A stretch of 64,000 nt of DNA from Amborella trichopoda (lineage: Eukaryota > Streptophyta > Magnoliopsida > Amborellales > Amborellaceae): NCBI RefSeq assembly GCF_000471905.2, contig NW_006497672.1, positions 341,191 to 405,190 on the forward strand. Reading direction: 5' to 3'. The notes below the pieces were generated by a model. The model saw nothing but the letters and a program-made list of their open reading frames with translations. It made no database searches and was not told the origin of the DNA. The translations under genes and the position numbers were made by a program. Shown here one piece after another: positions 21,299 through 33,844 of this stretch. Within the stretch, counting starts at the first letter, position 1; each line of letters opens with the position of its first letter.

Positions 21299-22621
21299 AT
21301 TCTTTTTATGTTACATATTATATATTAATCAAATATATCACATATTGTATATATATCATATATTACATATTATATATTATCTTATATTATTGAAAAATAA
21401 AAATTAAATCTTTTAAAAAAAAGATGTTTAAATCGATGATAGATATGATTTAGCTCATTTAAAATGTAAAATATATACTATTCTAATAAAAAAACACTAT
21501 ATAAGTTTCCTAGGTTTTTAGTTATTGAAGTTCCTTCAAAAGCCATCTTCTTGTGTATTTACAAATACCATCAAACAACATGCTGCCCCTACTAGTGATC
21601 CTTAAATACGTGCAACATGTGGCATGTTTGTGGATATTTTGTTAGTATTGATATATATCATTATAAATATATATTATTAGTAAGGATATATATCTGTATG
21701 GGTATATTTCTTTTAATTAGGTTGTCTCTTAATTAGGGATCCATGATTATATCAATGTTTAAAAATAAAATAAATAAATTATAGGTTTAAAAATTCGAAA
21801 TAGAATTTTTAGATGATATCATGCATGTGAGGGAACATAAAATTAATTGATATTCTATATATTTATATGAACGTATAAAGTCTTATGTGAGTACCAACTG
21901 AACATATATAAATCACCAACGATTGGTGTCACACGTGATATAGAGATAAATCGTAAGATACAATTCTTGATTATTGACATGACACCACTCCATTGGTGTA
22001 TTATATATTAGTGGGATCACGGGGGTCGCACATAAAAAAGAAATAAGTAATTATATAAATAATTACTTAAATATTTAATTAAGAGGATGCATATACGTTT
22101 CCAGCATTTATGTAAATAATTTCGTAAATATGCGATGAAATAGTATATTGATATGTGTTAAGAGATCACCTAAATAATTACATGCATTTTTTTTGGGTAA
22201 GTCAGTGGGGGAGAAGGCCCCTACCACAATTTTTCATTAATAGGAAAAAAATATTTTACAACCTTAGGGAAATTGCGTCAAATCATGTAATAATAAAAAT
22301 ATTACATGTTTTTCGATGGGAAAGTGCATTACATTTAAAACATATTCATAATATTTATCTATGATTCTAATTATATTTATATAATTATATTTATATTCAT
22401 TATGGTATTACGATCACATCATTAATGTTGATTCTAATATTACTACCAAAATAATTAACGATAGTAATTTAAACTATTATCTTAACTTTAAATTAATTAT
22501 AATGAATTCATATGATTTTATTTTTATTATTTGAATATATTAATAATAATAAATTCTAATTTTAATAATTAGATATAATTTTCATAACTATAATTAGCGA
22601 AACTATACTTATTATTGCCAT
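21299..22621. other. AT-rich DNA without recognised genes
   Basis: Intergenic DNA with scattered TATATTA words. No open frame above ~70 codons resembles a protein, and I found no element ends. Confidence 0.6.
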
Positions 22622-22978
22622 AATACATGAAATACTGCATTAATTTAATAAAATTGTAATAAAAATGAACACATATTGGAATATTTATAATTAGATACAT
22701 ATAATTATGATATTCAAGAAAAGATTATATTTACTTTGTTATTACTTTATTAATAATATGTTATAACTACTAAAGACATCCTCAGGTTAAATTGGTTTAT
22801 TAAATTTTTTAAAATTGTAAATTTTAATGTACAACTATATTTAATATCACTTGTAGTTTTAAAGAATTTGAGTTTTTAAAAATATGGTCATAAAATTTGT
22901 ATATTTTGAAATAAATATTAAAAAATAACATGCATTTCATATTTTATTTTGTAGAAGATGCCATTTCTATAATATACC
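22622..22978 (+). repeat. ~350-bp direct repeat, copy 1
   Basis: It is collinear with 23468-23820 (shared words: AATACATGAA, ATAAAATTGTAATAAAAAT, ACATATTGGA, TGATATTCAAGAAAA, TATGGTCATAAAATTTGTA, AAATAACATGC). By eye the two agree at roughly five of six bases. About 490 bp lie between them, including a ~45-bp duplication of TTAGGCCCATG.TTTGAAT.T at 22997-23060. Confidence 0.8.
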
Positions 22979-23467
22979 TTTTTTTTATGATTAATTAGGC
23001 CCATGTTTTGAATATGAATAGCCCTTTATATGTGATTAGGCCCATGCTTTGAATGTGAATTATTAGCCTTCATAAATGCCAGTGTATAAATAATTTATTC
23101 CAAATACATTTTAACTTCAATATTCAAACTTTAGAGATCAAGATCATCCTAAAAAAAACTGTTGAGTTTATGATTAATTTGAACTTGGATGAGAGTTAAT
23201 TGTAATATTTTCCCTTTAAAATTAGAATATTGGAAAAGGGAGTTAAAAGATCTAGATTCTGTCATTAATTTTTGAACATTGGAGGAGACTAATGGAGACT
23301 CATGGTAAGTATACTTAATTCACCTTTAAATGTATCTTTGTATTTTTACACAGTGAACATTTTCAACTTTCTTCTCTGTTCACAAATATCTCAGCTTCAC
23401 AAATATCTTGACTTTACCACTAAAAAACTTAGTTTTCATAGTATCAAAATTCATGTCTGAAAATGGT

Positions 23468-23820
23468 AATACATGAATTACTATTTTAATATTAATAAAA
23501 TTGTAATAAAAATAAATACATATTGGACTATTTATAATTAGAAACATATAATTGTGATATTCAAGAAAATATCATAGTTACTTTGTTATTATTTTATTAG
23601 AAATATGTTATAACTACTTAAAACATCGTTAGGTTAAATTGATTTATTATTATTTTATTTTTAATTGTAAATTTTAATATATAATTATATTTAATTTCAC
23701 CTATAATTTTAAAGAATTTATGTTTTTAGAAGTATGGTCATAAAATTTGTACATTTTGAAACAAATATTAAAAAATAACATGCGTTTGACATTTTAATTT
23801 ACAAAAGATCAATTTACTTT
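23468..23820 (+). repeat. ~350-bp direct repeat, copy 2
   Basis: Partner of 22622-22978. Neither copy has TG...CA ends and no primer site or polypurine tract is seen between them, so I call it a segmental duplication rather than a pair of small LTRs. Confidence 0.8.
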
Positions 23821-23946
23821 CTTACTTTTTCTCTCTTAAAATATCTTTCATGTCACAAGAATAAAGTGAGACCCAAAAGATCCATTTACTTTCTTACTTT
23901 TTCTCTCTTAAAATATCTCTCATATCACAAGAATAAAATGAGACCC
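23803..23946 (+). repeat. 72-bp tandem duplication
   Basis: Units 23803-23874 and 23875-23946 share AAAAGATC.ATTTACTTTC, TTACTTTTTCTCTCTTAAAA and CACAAGAATAAA.TGAGACCC with very few differences, so this is a recent duplication. It overlaps the end of the 350-bp repeat. Confidence 0.85.
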
Positions 23947-24569
23947 TGATGTTAGAGAGAAGATATGCTGAGGAGCCCAAAGAATTTGGGTATGGTTCTT
24001 AAGGGGAGATTATAGAAATTCATAAGAAATCCTAAATTTTCGAGGGAAACAAGATCTCTCTTTTATAATGTTAAAAAATAATCTCTAAAAAAGAATACGT
24101 ATATCTAGAGAGAGATTCTATATTATAGGTCTATATCTAAACAGATAGAGAGACAACTCTAAAGAGAGAGACTTTCTAGAAATATTGTCGGTAGAGATAT
24201 AGAAATAAAGCCAAGAGAAATCCTAAATTTTAGAGAGAGGCACCGATTCTTTTTTGTTTCTTTTTTGTATCCTCGAGAAAGAGATAGAAAAGGGAAGGAT
24301 ATACAAGCACTTTCTTAAAATATTGCATGCAATATTCCAGGGGAATATCAGACAATTGTTCTTTGTTAACTTATCTTTTGGTGAATTACGTAATTTAGAA
24401 TAGGCCTGTCCACAGGGGTATACCTCGTGTATTAGTTAAGTCTCATTAGGATTAGTATGGATTTTTTTTTTTGTAATGTGTAATAGAGACTAGTCGAATA
24501 TGTGCGTTGCACGTAAAATTGATTGGTAGAAGAGTGACCAAATATTCAATGACTTATTAGGCAATACTT

Positions 24570-24679
24570 TGATGTTAGATATCTATTAGGGGACAGTTGC
24601 GTGATAATGTGATATTAGAGATCTAGTAGGCGACAGTTGCCTGATAATGTGATGTTAGAGATCTATTTGGCGACAGTTT
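24570..24679 (+). repeat. 40-bp tandem repeat, 2.75 copies
   Basis: Units at 24570-24609, 24610-24649 and 24650-24679 (partial) share TGAT.TTAGA.ATCTA.T, GG.GACAGTTGC and TGATAATG. The preceding 24496-24520 holds the small palindrome GTGCGTTGCAC. Confidence 0.85.
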
Positions 24680-24975
24680 AATGTAGAACTGTATGAGACA
24701 AAGAGTTGAAAAACTACTTTTATGGGAAAAAAAACTTCTCTACGAATATACTATTCGAAAATCTTTAAGAAATATGTTAATGTGCCAAGAAAAATTGAAA
24801 TTATTTAAAATTCATAAATATGAAAGTTATAATAAAGTTATAATATATTGCATTCTTGCTCATGATATATCTATGTTTATATTTATATACTATATTATTA
24901 AGCTAGAGTTAAAGTGTGGATACATGTAACGAAAATAAGAAGGAATAATTTTAGAATATATGCAGGGTAAAAAAG

Positions 24976-25088
24976 CTTAGGGTGCTTAATTCTTATCTTT
25001 AAGAGAGAGGCACCCTATCTTTAAGGTAGAGAGCCTAGGGTCCTTAATTATTTTCTTTAAGGGAGAGAGGCACCCTATCTTTAAGGGC
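24976..25088 (+). repeat. 58-bp tandem duplication
   Basis: Two units (from 24976 and 25034) share CTAGGGT.CTTAATT, TCTTTAAG, GAGAGAGGCACCCTATCTTT and AAGG. Confidence 0.8.
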
Positions 25089-25351
25089 ATGTTTTTTTTT
25101 CTTTTTTTTTTTCCGAAAGTATTATTTCAGATTTTTAAAAAGTTATGCGTTTGTTTCACACTTTCCATCTAAGTTCTAAAACTAATCTTTCAACAAAAGT
25201 TCCCATTCATTTATTAAAAAGTAAAAAATAAGTTCTTAAGGGGGAGGAACTTAATCTTTCAGAACTTTTTTGTTGATCACTATTCAATATGCATAATATA
25301 AATACATAATATTATATTATCATATTTTAATATGATATAATATAATATTAT

Positions 25352-25851
25352 GGGAAAGGTTTCTATACTTCCCCTATAGCATAGAAGATCTATGCTGCCC
25401 TTACAATTCAGCTGTTCAATTTTGATCAAGAGAGCCACTTACCATTTGATCTTAGATCCGACGTCTCAAAGTATTTTATTTTTATTTTTTTTATACAAAT
25501 TGTATGAATATGAAATTTGGTATGTGCCATCTTCTAATTGGGGCGCACCTATAAAAAATATTAAAATAAATTTTTGATAAAATGTAATGATCAAAATACC
25601 CTTTGAATCTTTCAAGGGTATTTTGGTCATTTTATTTTATTGGAAATATTTTTTTTATATTTTTCGCTGGTGTGGGTTTAATAGAAGATTGGACATCTAA
25701 AATTTGGTGTCAAAATAGTTTGGTGTCAAAATGGTTTATATAAAAAAAATTAAAAATAAAATAGTATAGGGACGTGACAATGTGATCAGGGCAATCTTAA
25801 CCCTCCATTCAAAATGGGCGATCGGATAAGGAGAAGTATATAAGTTTTATG
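25352..25851. mobile_element. Possible MITE, ~500 bp
   Basis: The left end reads GGGAAAGGTTTCTATACTTC. The right end read inversely reads CATAAAACTTATATACTTCT, giving ~25 bp of imperfect inverted repeat. The interior includes a local palindrome (AAAATACCCTTTGAATCTTT with AAGGGTATTTT, 25594-25625). There is no target duplication and no second copy in the window. Confidence 0.4.
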
Positions 25852-25895
25852 TTGTAGAAAAAACATAGAAAGATTGTCTTAATATTATTATAACA

Positions 25896-26534
25896 NNNNN
25901 NNNNNNNNNNNNNNNNNNNNNNNNNNNNNNNNNNNNNNNNNNNNNNNNNNNNNNNNNNNNNNNNNNNNNNNNNNNNNNNNNNNNNNNNNNNNNNNNNNNN
26001 NNNNNNNNNNNNNNNNNNNNNNNNNNNNNNNNNNNNNNNNNNNNNNNNNNNNNNNNNNNNNNNNNNNNNNNNNNNNNNNNNNNNNNNNNNNNNNNNNNNN
26101 NNNNNNNNNNNNNNNNNNNNNNNNNNNNNNNNNNNNNNNNNNNNNNNNNNNNNNNNNNNNNNNNNNNNNNNNNNNNNNNNNNNNNNNNNNNNNNNNNNNN
26201 NNNNNNNNNNNNNNNNNNNNNNNNNNNNNNNNNNNNNNNNNNNNNNNNNNNNNNNNNNNNNNNNNNNNNNNNNNNNNNNNNNNNNNNNNNNNNNNNNNNN
26301 NNNNNNNNNNNNNNNNNNNNNNNNNNNNNNNNNNNNNNNNNNNNNNNNNNNNNNNNNNNNNNNNNNNNNNNNNNNNNNNNNNNNNNNNNNNNNNNNNNNN
26401 NNNNNNNNNNNNNNNNNNNNNNNNNNNNNNNNNNNNNNNNNNNNNNNNNNNNNNNNNNNNNNNNNNNNNNNNNNNNNNNNNNNNNNNNNNNNNNNNNNNN
26501 NNNNNNNNNNNNNNNNNNNNNNNNNNNNNNNNNN
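25896..26534. other. Assembly gap (639 N)
   Basis: A run of unknown bases. The long reverse-strand frames across it are artefacts. Confidence 1.
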
Positions 26535-26701
26535 ACACACTAACTAGAACTTTTTTAAACCTTTTAGAAGATTTAAAAATATTAAACTTTCTCAAAGATA
26601 TCTTTCATAGAAACAAACGGCCCTAAAGAAGAGATATGTGAAAGATAAAGAAAGAGAGACGTGCGAGAGTAAGCTAGAGACATGAGAGAGACATTTTGTT
26701 G

Positions 26702-27180
26702 GTAGGTAAAAACAAGAGTATTTTCGAATAACTAAGAGATATATGAGAGAGAAGTAGGTAAAAACAAGAGTATTTTCGAATAACTAAGAGATATATGAGA
26801 GAGAAAGAGAGACGTGAGAGAAAAAGAAAGAGAGACGTGAGAGAAAAAGAAAGAACGACGTGAGAGGCGTTTCTTGATAGGTAAAAACAAAATTATTTTT
26901 GAATAACTAAAACAATATTTAATCACCATGTCCCATGCACATCATCTTTTTGATAAGTTAAAACAAAAGTATTTTTGAATATCTAAAACAATATTTAATC
27001 ACTATGTCCCATGCAGGACTCCACTCATGTAGTGCTTAACTGGAACCGTTTCACCATTGTCAAACCTTCGCATTATTAATATGACGCTTTAAAACTTTCT
27101 CACCATTGTCAAACCTTTGCGTTATTAGTATGACGCTTTAAAACTTTTTCACCATCGTCAGATCTTCGCGTTATTAGTAC
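26702..27180 (+). repeat. Cluster of three unrelated tandem repeats
   Basis: First, a 52-bp unit twice (26702-26753, 26754-26805: GTAGGTAAAAACAAGAGTAT...). Second, a ~78-bp unit twice (26878-26955, 26956-27018: AACAATATTTAATCAC.ATGT). Third, a 49-bp unit 2.7 times (27051-27099, 27100-27148, 27149-27180: TCACCATTGTCAAACCTT...). Adjacent copies are close to identical, so each expanded fairly recently. Confidence 0.8.
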
Positions 27181-27443
27181 AAGGTTTTTAACCAACTGAG
27201 CTAATAGTCCAGATGTAGTAAAGTGTAATTGGCGAGATATAGTAAAGTACAACAAACTACTAAATTCAATAGGCCACATGTAATAAAGTAAGTGATGTAA
27301 TAAAGTCTAACCACTTGAGCTGACCAGATGCAGTAAAGTCAAGAAAGTATACATGAGGAGAAGGAGAAGCTAGAAAGGTTCGTACACACAATTATTAACA
27401 AAATAGATAGACATGAATATTGTTATTAGCAAAAATAGATATG

Positions 27444-27690
27444 TGTTGGAATAATTGGCTATAACTGTATTGGCAAGTTGTATATATCGGTTACTTCAAA
27501 ATTTGAGATTTACTTTTATCACCTCTATCACCTTCTCTCTTATCTATGTTTTGAAGGGGTGATATATATAATGTAAGAGAAAAAAGGAGTTAAATATAAT
27601 AAACAATCTCCCTTCTTGTGGATGTAGGCAAATACGCTGAACCACGTAATTCTTTTCTTGTTCCTTTTTTTATTCTTATCTTTATCAACA
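27444..27690 (+). repeat. Copia 5' LTR, 247 bp
   Basis: It begins TGTTGGAATAATTGG and ends TTTATCAACA, giving a TGTTG...CAACA terminal inverted repeat, and is followed directly by the iMet primer site. The short size fits small-LTR plant copia lineages. A TATATATAATG box (27564-27574) is a possible promoter. Confidence 0.85.
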
Positions 27691-27702
27691 TGGTATCAGA
27701 AC
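27691..27702 (+). promoter_or_regulatory. Primer-binding site (tRNA-iMet) of the second copia
   Basis: TGGTATCAGAAC differs at one base from the consensus complement of initiator methionine tRNA and abuts the LTR end. Confidence 0.85.
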
Positions 27703-28876
27703 ATAAAATTTTTCTGGGCTCCGCTTCCTTTATCCAGTCGGCTTGTGAACTCATAGGCATCATCGCCATGGCCTCCATGTCTTGCCTCAAATCTAATGCC
27801 ATCATCTACTGCCAAGCTCTATCAGCTGGGTTTTTGTCTTCTTGTTATTGCATGCATGTCTCCCGTCCTCAATATTGGGTTACTCCAAGCTAAAGATTCC
27901 AACTTCTAGCAGTAGGGGATTCTTTTTCTCTCTCTAGCATCGTGTTCACTATCTCTCTAATAGGATAATTAGAGAGTAGGGGATTCTCTTTCTCTCTCTA
28001 ACGCCATGTTCACACTCTTTCTCTCCAACAGAACAGGAGGGATAGCAAAAGTGTTGCTCTTTTTATTTTCTCTTTACTCCCCTTGATGATATTGTCTCTC
28101 CTCTGCAACCGCTGAAGGTGCTTAAAAAAAATCTTTGCAAAATCCCAAATTCTTCAGGTGTAAGTTCTAACCATTAAGATATAGAGCGCACTCTTAATGG
28201 GTTGACTCATGCACAACTACAGTTGCCAATCAATTGGGAAACCCCTGCCTTTTCCAATATCAGATTCGCTTGAGAAAATTGCATGCATCCAAAGAAGTCT
28301 TTGTGTGCAGAAAAACCATATGGATGAGCTGATCTCAAGACATGGTGCTTCGAGGCATCGATCAATCTGGCCTTTTCTTGAGCTGAGTTGCCCCATAAAA
28401 AAATATCACTTTCTCGCTTCCCCACTTGAAACCCGATTTGCATCTAACCCTGGCTCTCTTGGTATCTAACTCTGGCTCTCTTTTTTCCATTGGTTTCTTC
28501 TCATCGGGGCGGCCTTTTATTTCATTTTCTACTCCAAGCCTTCTCTCCAACTCAAAGTGTGATCCTCGGAGGCCTCTTTTAGATCTTGAAACTCAGCAAT
28601 TTTTCAAGATCTTCTCTCTACGACTGCTGTTTTCTTCCGTCCAAAACATTGGACGGACTCAACTACCTGCATTGATTCGGTCGCCATTTCACGGTGCCTT
28701 CCTTTGCCGTGATGTCCATGGGCTTGCATATTGGCCGTGAGTGTGACAACGTTGCTGAATTTTTTTGGGTGTTTCAGTGCTGCGGGTCAATTCTTTAGCT
28801 ACAATTTTTTTCTGATCTTACTTGTGAGTATTTGCTAAGGTCAGTAATTTTCTTTGGACTACATTTATTTCTTCAT
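27703..28876 (+). other. Long copia leader, ~1.2 kb
   Basis: This is a non-coding stretch between primer site and gag, unusually long for copia. It holds a 64-bp tandem duplication (27911-27974, 27975-28038: AGTAGGGGATTCT..TTCTCT). The 28200-28740 part is less AT-rich, with no recognisable domain in any frame. It may hold acquired sequence or a small old insertion. Confidence 0.45.
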
Positions 28877-30664
28877 GGCTGAAAAATCAAACTCAAATGA
28901 ATCCAACCCAAATTTGAAAATTACTTCAGAACTTTTGAAGAGTGGAAGCAATTATCATTTTTGATCCAATTCTGTAGAAATATTTATTAGTGGAAAAGGA
29001 AAGTTGCCTTACCTAATTGGGTCAAAAAAGACAGCTCCAAACAAAAATGACTCTAGTTATGAGGAATGGCAAACAAACAATGACCTTATAAGGTCTTGGT
29101 TGTTGAATTCGATGGAAATAAAATTACCCAAAGGGCTTCAGTTTCTTCCTACTACTAATGCCATTTGGAATAAAGCTGCCAAGATATTATGCATTTAAAA
29201 AAAGAGAAACAATCTATTGGAGAATTAATTGGGATTGTGAGTGGCTTGTATGATGAACTTGATTATTATTTGCCTGCTACAACTGATATAAATACTCTTG
29301 AGTATGAAATGACCTTTGCATTTCTTTCGGCTTTGGGTCCTGAGTATGAAAATGTTAGAAGTCAGGCACTCTTAACACCTACCATGCCAGATTTTAGCAC
29401 TGTTTGTTCCATTCTTTCTAGAGAAGAGACACGACGTGCATCAATGTCAGATGATGCTAAAAATAAAACTGATGTATCTGATCACTTTGCCTTGAAATCT
29501 AAAAATATTGAAAGGTCTAGAAAAGCCTTACCATATAAGAATACTTCTTCCCATAGCAAAGGGCAAAATGTTAATCGACCTTACTGTACTGGATGCAAAA
29601 TAGAAGACACTCAACAGAAAATTGTTGGAAATTGCATCCAGAAAAGAAAAGACAATTCTAAGAAAAAAGGAAGATGGCCAATCAGGTTGAGAACAATACT
29701 CAACAAACCCTTGAGAAATTGGCTCAACTCCTTCAAACTTTTGGTAAGGCTTCCATTGCATCTAATTCCCAAGGTTCCAATAGTGAGCTAGGTAACTCTT
29801 CTTTACTTTCCCACTCTTTATCTTCTTGGATTATTGATTCTGTTGCCATTGACTATATGACAGGATCTAAACAAGTTCTGACTCAATATCATATCTTTCA
29901 AAAAAATACTCTTGGTACTATTACTAATGTGTCCATGGTTTGTGTTAAAGGAAGTGGAAACACAACATTTTTTCACAATCATCCTAGTACTGATGTTCTG
30001 TATTTACATGATTTCTCATCCTCCTTTATGTTAGCGAAATTACACAAAATCTTAATTGCAATGTTATTTTCTTTCCTACCAATGTCTTGTTTCAGGATCG
30101 GGCCATGGGGAGGATGATTGGTGAGGGTCGGTTGGAACGAGGTCTGTACATATTAGATATCCATTCAAAGGCATTGGTTTCTAATAATAAGGTAACAGAG
30201 AGCTCGTTGTTGCATCGGTGTTTTGGCCATCCTTTAGATAGAGTACTGAGAGTTCTCTTTCCTCATTTGCATTTGGACTATGGAAGTTGTGGTGTTTATC
30301 AGTTTGCTAAGCAGATTTGTTTGCCTTTTAAGAGTTCAAGTAGGATTTCATCAACTTCTTTCAATCTGATTCATTCTGATGTTTGGGGACCTACACCTGT
30401 CCCCTCATATCGAGGATACCGTTATTTTTTAATGTTTATTGATGATCTCTCAAGAAATACTTGGGTCTAAAACCGAGAACAAAAATGGAAGACACACTCA
30501 AGAAGAAGAACAACCTCAAGCCACCGACCCTTATACAACACTTCCTCAAGTGACTCCTCCTATGGTGCCCATTATTGACTCTAATCACCCTCGTCGCACT
30601 ATTCGACCTTCAAGTAGGCTTCAAGATTTTCAAACTTATCAAGTTTCTTCAAAATATCCGATTC
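28877..30664 (+). pseudogene. Copia gag, protease and integrase start (fossil)
   Basis: Gag begins MAEKSNSNESNPNLKIT and has the UBN2-type body (SYEEWQTNNDLIRSWLLNSM; FLSALGPEYENVRSQAL). A degenerate zinc-knuckle region lies near 29575-29660 and a worn protease motif near 29815. The GAG-pre-integrase region (HRCFGHP, ~30215) and integrase core start (HSDVWGPTPVPSYRGYRYF, ~30370-30430) follow. Linker sequence (DSNHPRRTIRPSSRLQDF) leads to the gypsy insertion. It is broken, with several breaks. Confidence 0.8.
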
Positions 30665-30669
30665 AAAAG

Positions 30670-33600
30670 TGTAAGGATCGAGATTTTCCCGGCATAGTGA
30701 AGTGCATGGCGCTAAGAAGAAGAATGTGCGCGGTGGCAAGGAGAAGAAAAGAGAGAGAAGATGCACGTCGTAGTGAGACGTGCATGGCAGTGAGACGCAC
30801 ATGGCAATGAACGCGCTCGATAGTAAGCGAAGAAAGAAAAATGAGCGCGGGCTGCAGTAAAAAGAAGCAGAAAAAGAGTGTTGCCGTGAGCGATGCCACC
30901 GTGCGTGACATCGCCGAGCCTGTGAATGACCCTAGGTGCCACACCCGCTTGCTGCATGCTGCCACACCAGCCACTTGTCCAGTTGCATGCCATTGTGTCT
31001 GCCACTTGGCAAATCTGGGCTGCCACCTCCAACCTATGGACTACTTAAGCTCTTCTCTTCTCTCCCAAACCTTATTTTCTCACTCTTGTAAGCCAAACAC
31101 TTAGAGTTTTCAGCCCCTTTTGTTCCCACTATTAGAGAGCTTGAAGTAGACTGTGTGAGGAATTTTCGAGACACTAGTGCACACATGTAAGTGGATCAAG
31201 CACCTTGTATGTCTTTAGTTATGAAAGCATGAAATTAAGCAAGAGCTTGTATGAATTATGAAGAGGAAAGGTTGCATATATCCTTGGATATGTCTTGTTT
31301 TTCCAGGAAATTAGGCCTTCAATTGCATGACAAAATGAGCATTGAAATTCCTCTTCTTAGCCATGAAAGTTTGTGATATGGTGTTCCCATGCATGTAATG
31401 TAAGAGCAAAAACGTTTCATGTAAATATCTATCATAAATTAGAAGTTATTGATTGTTCTTTGAGTATGCCATGACCATACTGTGAATTTTCGGGGAAATT
31501 ATATATTCTTGTAATGAACTTTTGATGAATCAAATGATATCCAAATAGCTTCAAACTACCGTTATTTGAAATATATTTGTCTCTACTTAAATTTTGTCTT
31601 TGAAATCATCCCGAAATTTCATATAGATTGGAAGCTCTGTCTCTATTTATGGGGACATGTCATTGTTATCAGATTACAACAGATTTTAGAAATTTCATTC
31701 CTATTATACTAAGCTTTTGACTGGCCAAAAGGAGTCCAAATGATTTTAAACCACCTCCAATTGAAATATATGTGTGTTTACTTTGAAGTTGTTTTTGGAA
31801 CTATACCAAAATTCCTCCTAAATTGGGAGTTATGCCCCAGTTAGTGGGGATGTAATCCATTTTACACACTGAGCTCTTGACAGATCAAATGATGCTCAAA
31901 TAACCTCAAATTTTTTCGATTGAAAGATATATCCGTCTATTTCGAGTTGATGTTGAAATTGAGTTGAAATTTCTTATGAATTGAATATCATGCCTCCTTT
32001 CGCATATGAATATCACCGATGGGAATGGTAGTGAATCCCAAACTGTTGTATGATTCATGAAAAGTGGTGCATTGATTTATATGTTTCTGAAACCCTTCAT
32101 AAATAGGTTGAAATTATCTGTCATGAGGCACTGAATATGCATGCTTATGATATCATGAGTGCTTCTGAATTCCTGAAAAAGAAAATAGCAAAGCATGAGT
32201 GAATGAATGCTTGAGAATGCATGTACTAAGTTGCAATTAGGTGTGATATGACTGTGATATGTACCACTACACATTGGACACCCATTGTTAGTGGGATACT
32301 GTGAAGATGTGACTGTGATATAGACTACTATGCAATGGGACACCCATTAGTAATGGGATACTGTTATGATGTGACTGTAATATAGACCACTAGCAATGGG
32401 ACACCCATTGGTAGTAGGATACTGTTATGATGTGACTATGATATAGACCACTATGCAATGGGATACCCATCGTTAGTGGAATACTGTTATGATGTAACTG
32501 TGATATGGACCACTATGCAATGGGACACCCATTAGTAGTGGGATACTATTATGATGTGACTGTGATATAGACCGCTACACAATGGGATACCCACTGGTAG
32601 TGTAGTATGATATTGTGAGACTTCCGATATAGGGCACTACACAATGGGTCACCCGTTGATGGTGCGATCTATACTTTTATGATTGGAAAGCAATGCCGGC
32701 AACTGAGATCTTGCCCCAACCCCCACGATAGGAATGGGGTCGGGATGTAAATGTGAATATTTGGGAGGGTCGCGCCTCTCGAATCTATATAGGCACTACG
32801 CACCGGGTTACCCAGTGGTAGTGTAACGCCCTCTCGTCTGAAAGGCATAAGGAGTGGGTTGTGTCTTGCATGGCCACCACCTATCAAAAACCCCCAAGCG
32901 CATTGGGGACTGTGTGCGTGTGTGAGGACAAAACAAAATGGGACACCTATTTGTCATTGTTCTCCATCCTGAGTAAGGGTAGAAGTTCCAAGTTACAGAA
33001 TTTACTTGGCCTGATCGATAGGACTTCTACTTCAGGAATAGAAAACTCTAGATTCTTCTTGTGTGCATTATGTCTTTTGTCTGAGTTTCTGTTAAATTAT
33101 TGTGATAAGAGATGTAGTAAATGCGAGCTTATGCAATATGTGATGTCCTGATATCTAAATTATACTTCTTCTTATGTTGCTAAAGAATTGTGATGCATGA
33201 CTCCACATTGTGACTACTGTATAAATTGGGGGAAATGTCTATAAATGTCATTATATATAGGCCAGAGTGCAATAGTGCTGATCTACATACTGGGCTTTTG
33301 GCACATTCCTTTTATTTTCATCTATGTAGAGTGATAACCTCCGACTCTTGAGAGCAAGCAGCTGAACATTTGTGGCAGGTGACTGAAGCTTGGTGCTTGA
33401 CAAAGGAACTTCTTGATAGTAGGTGTTTGGTGGCAGTGCCACAAAGTTATTTTGATGAACTGTTGTAATCTTGTTGTCAGGCCTGTAGTGCTTTGAACAT
33501 AATTGTAAAAGAATTTCTAGAGAATGTATGTGTAATATGATTTTATTCTGTTCAGTTTTATTGGAGTTTGGTGGATGAGTTTTATTTTTTCTTTTGTGGT

Positions 33601-33732
33601 TTGCTGTGATTCCGCATTTCTAAACACGTTGAGCCACTGCCACCTGTTTGACGTACGCCACCTCTGGTCGCAATCCCGCACTATGTCACCCTCCGGCAAG
33701 TACGTTATGGGTTAGGGGGCGGGGTCGTGACA
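30670..33732 (+). repeat. Tekay element 1, 5' LTR (3063 bp)
   Basis: It starts TGTAAGGATCGAGATTTTCC and ends GGGGTCGTGACA. A purine-rich block (30715-30860, AAGAAGAAGAATG words) lies near the start. A ~61-bp tandem array (32250-32640) of TGTGATATAGACCACTA..CA and GGGACACCCATT words occurs six times. Confidence 0.9.
32250..32640 (+). repeat. 61-bp array in Tekay LTR, ~6 units
   Basis: Units begin GACTGTGATAT at 32250, 32311, 32373, 32434, ~32496 and 32558. The partner LTR carries only about three (39901-40080), and a related LTR carries six 68-bp units (48491-48890). Confidence 0.8.
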
Positions 33733-33736
33733 GTTA

Positions 33737-33748
33737 TGGTATCAAAGC
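33737..33748 (+). promoter_or_regulatory. Primer-binding site of Tekay element 1
   Basis: TGGTATCAAAGC lies 4 bases after the LTR end and matches 11 of 12 bases of the complement of initiator methionine tRNA. Confidence 0.85.
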
Positions 33749-33844
33749 AGTCAGGATAGGATTCTTGGTCTAGAGAGTCGTAAGAGTGTCTCTAGAATAG
33801 TTCGAAATAGGGGGGTTACTGAGCGCTCCTGTTTTAGGTCGAAG

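Noticed and set aside
22622-23820. Small LTR retrotransposon (TRIM) with two 350-bp LTRs
   Set aside because: No TG...CA ends, no primer site, no polypurine tract and no target duplication.
25809-26595. Long reverse frames across the 26-kb region
   Set aside because: Almost entirely unknown bases from the assembly gap.
27590-28740. Host gene in the copia leader
   Set aside because: Several 60-100-codon frames exist on both strands but none shows a domain, and they overlap each other.
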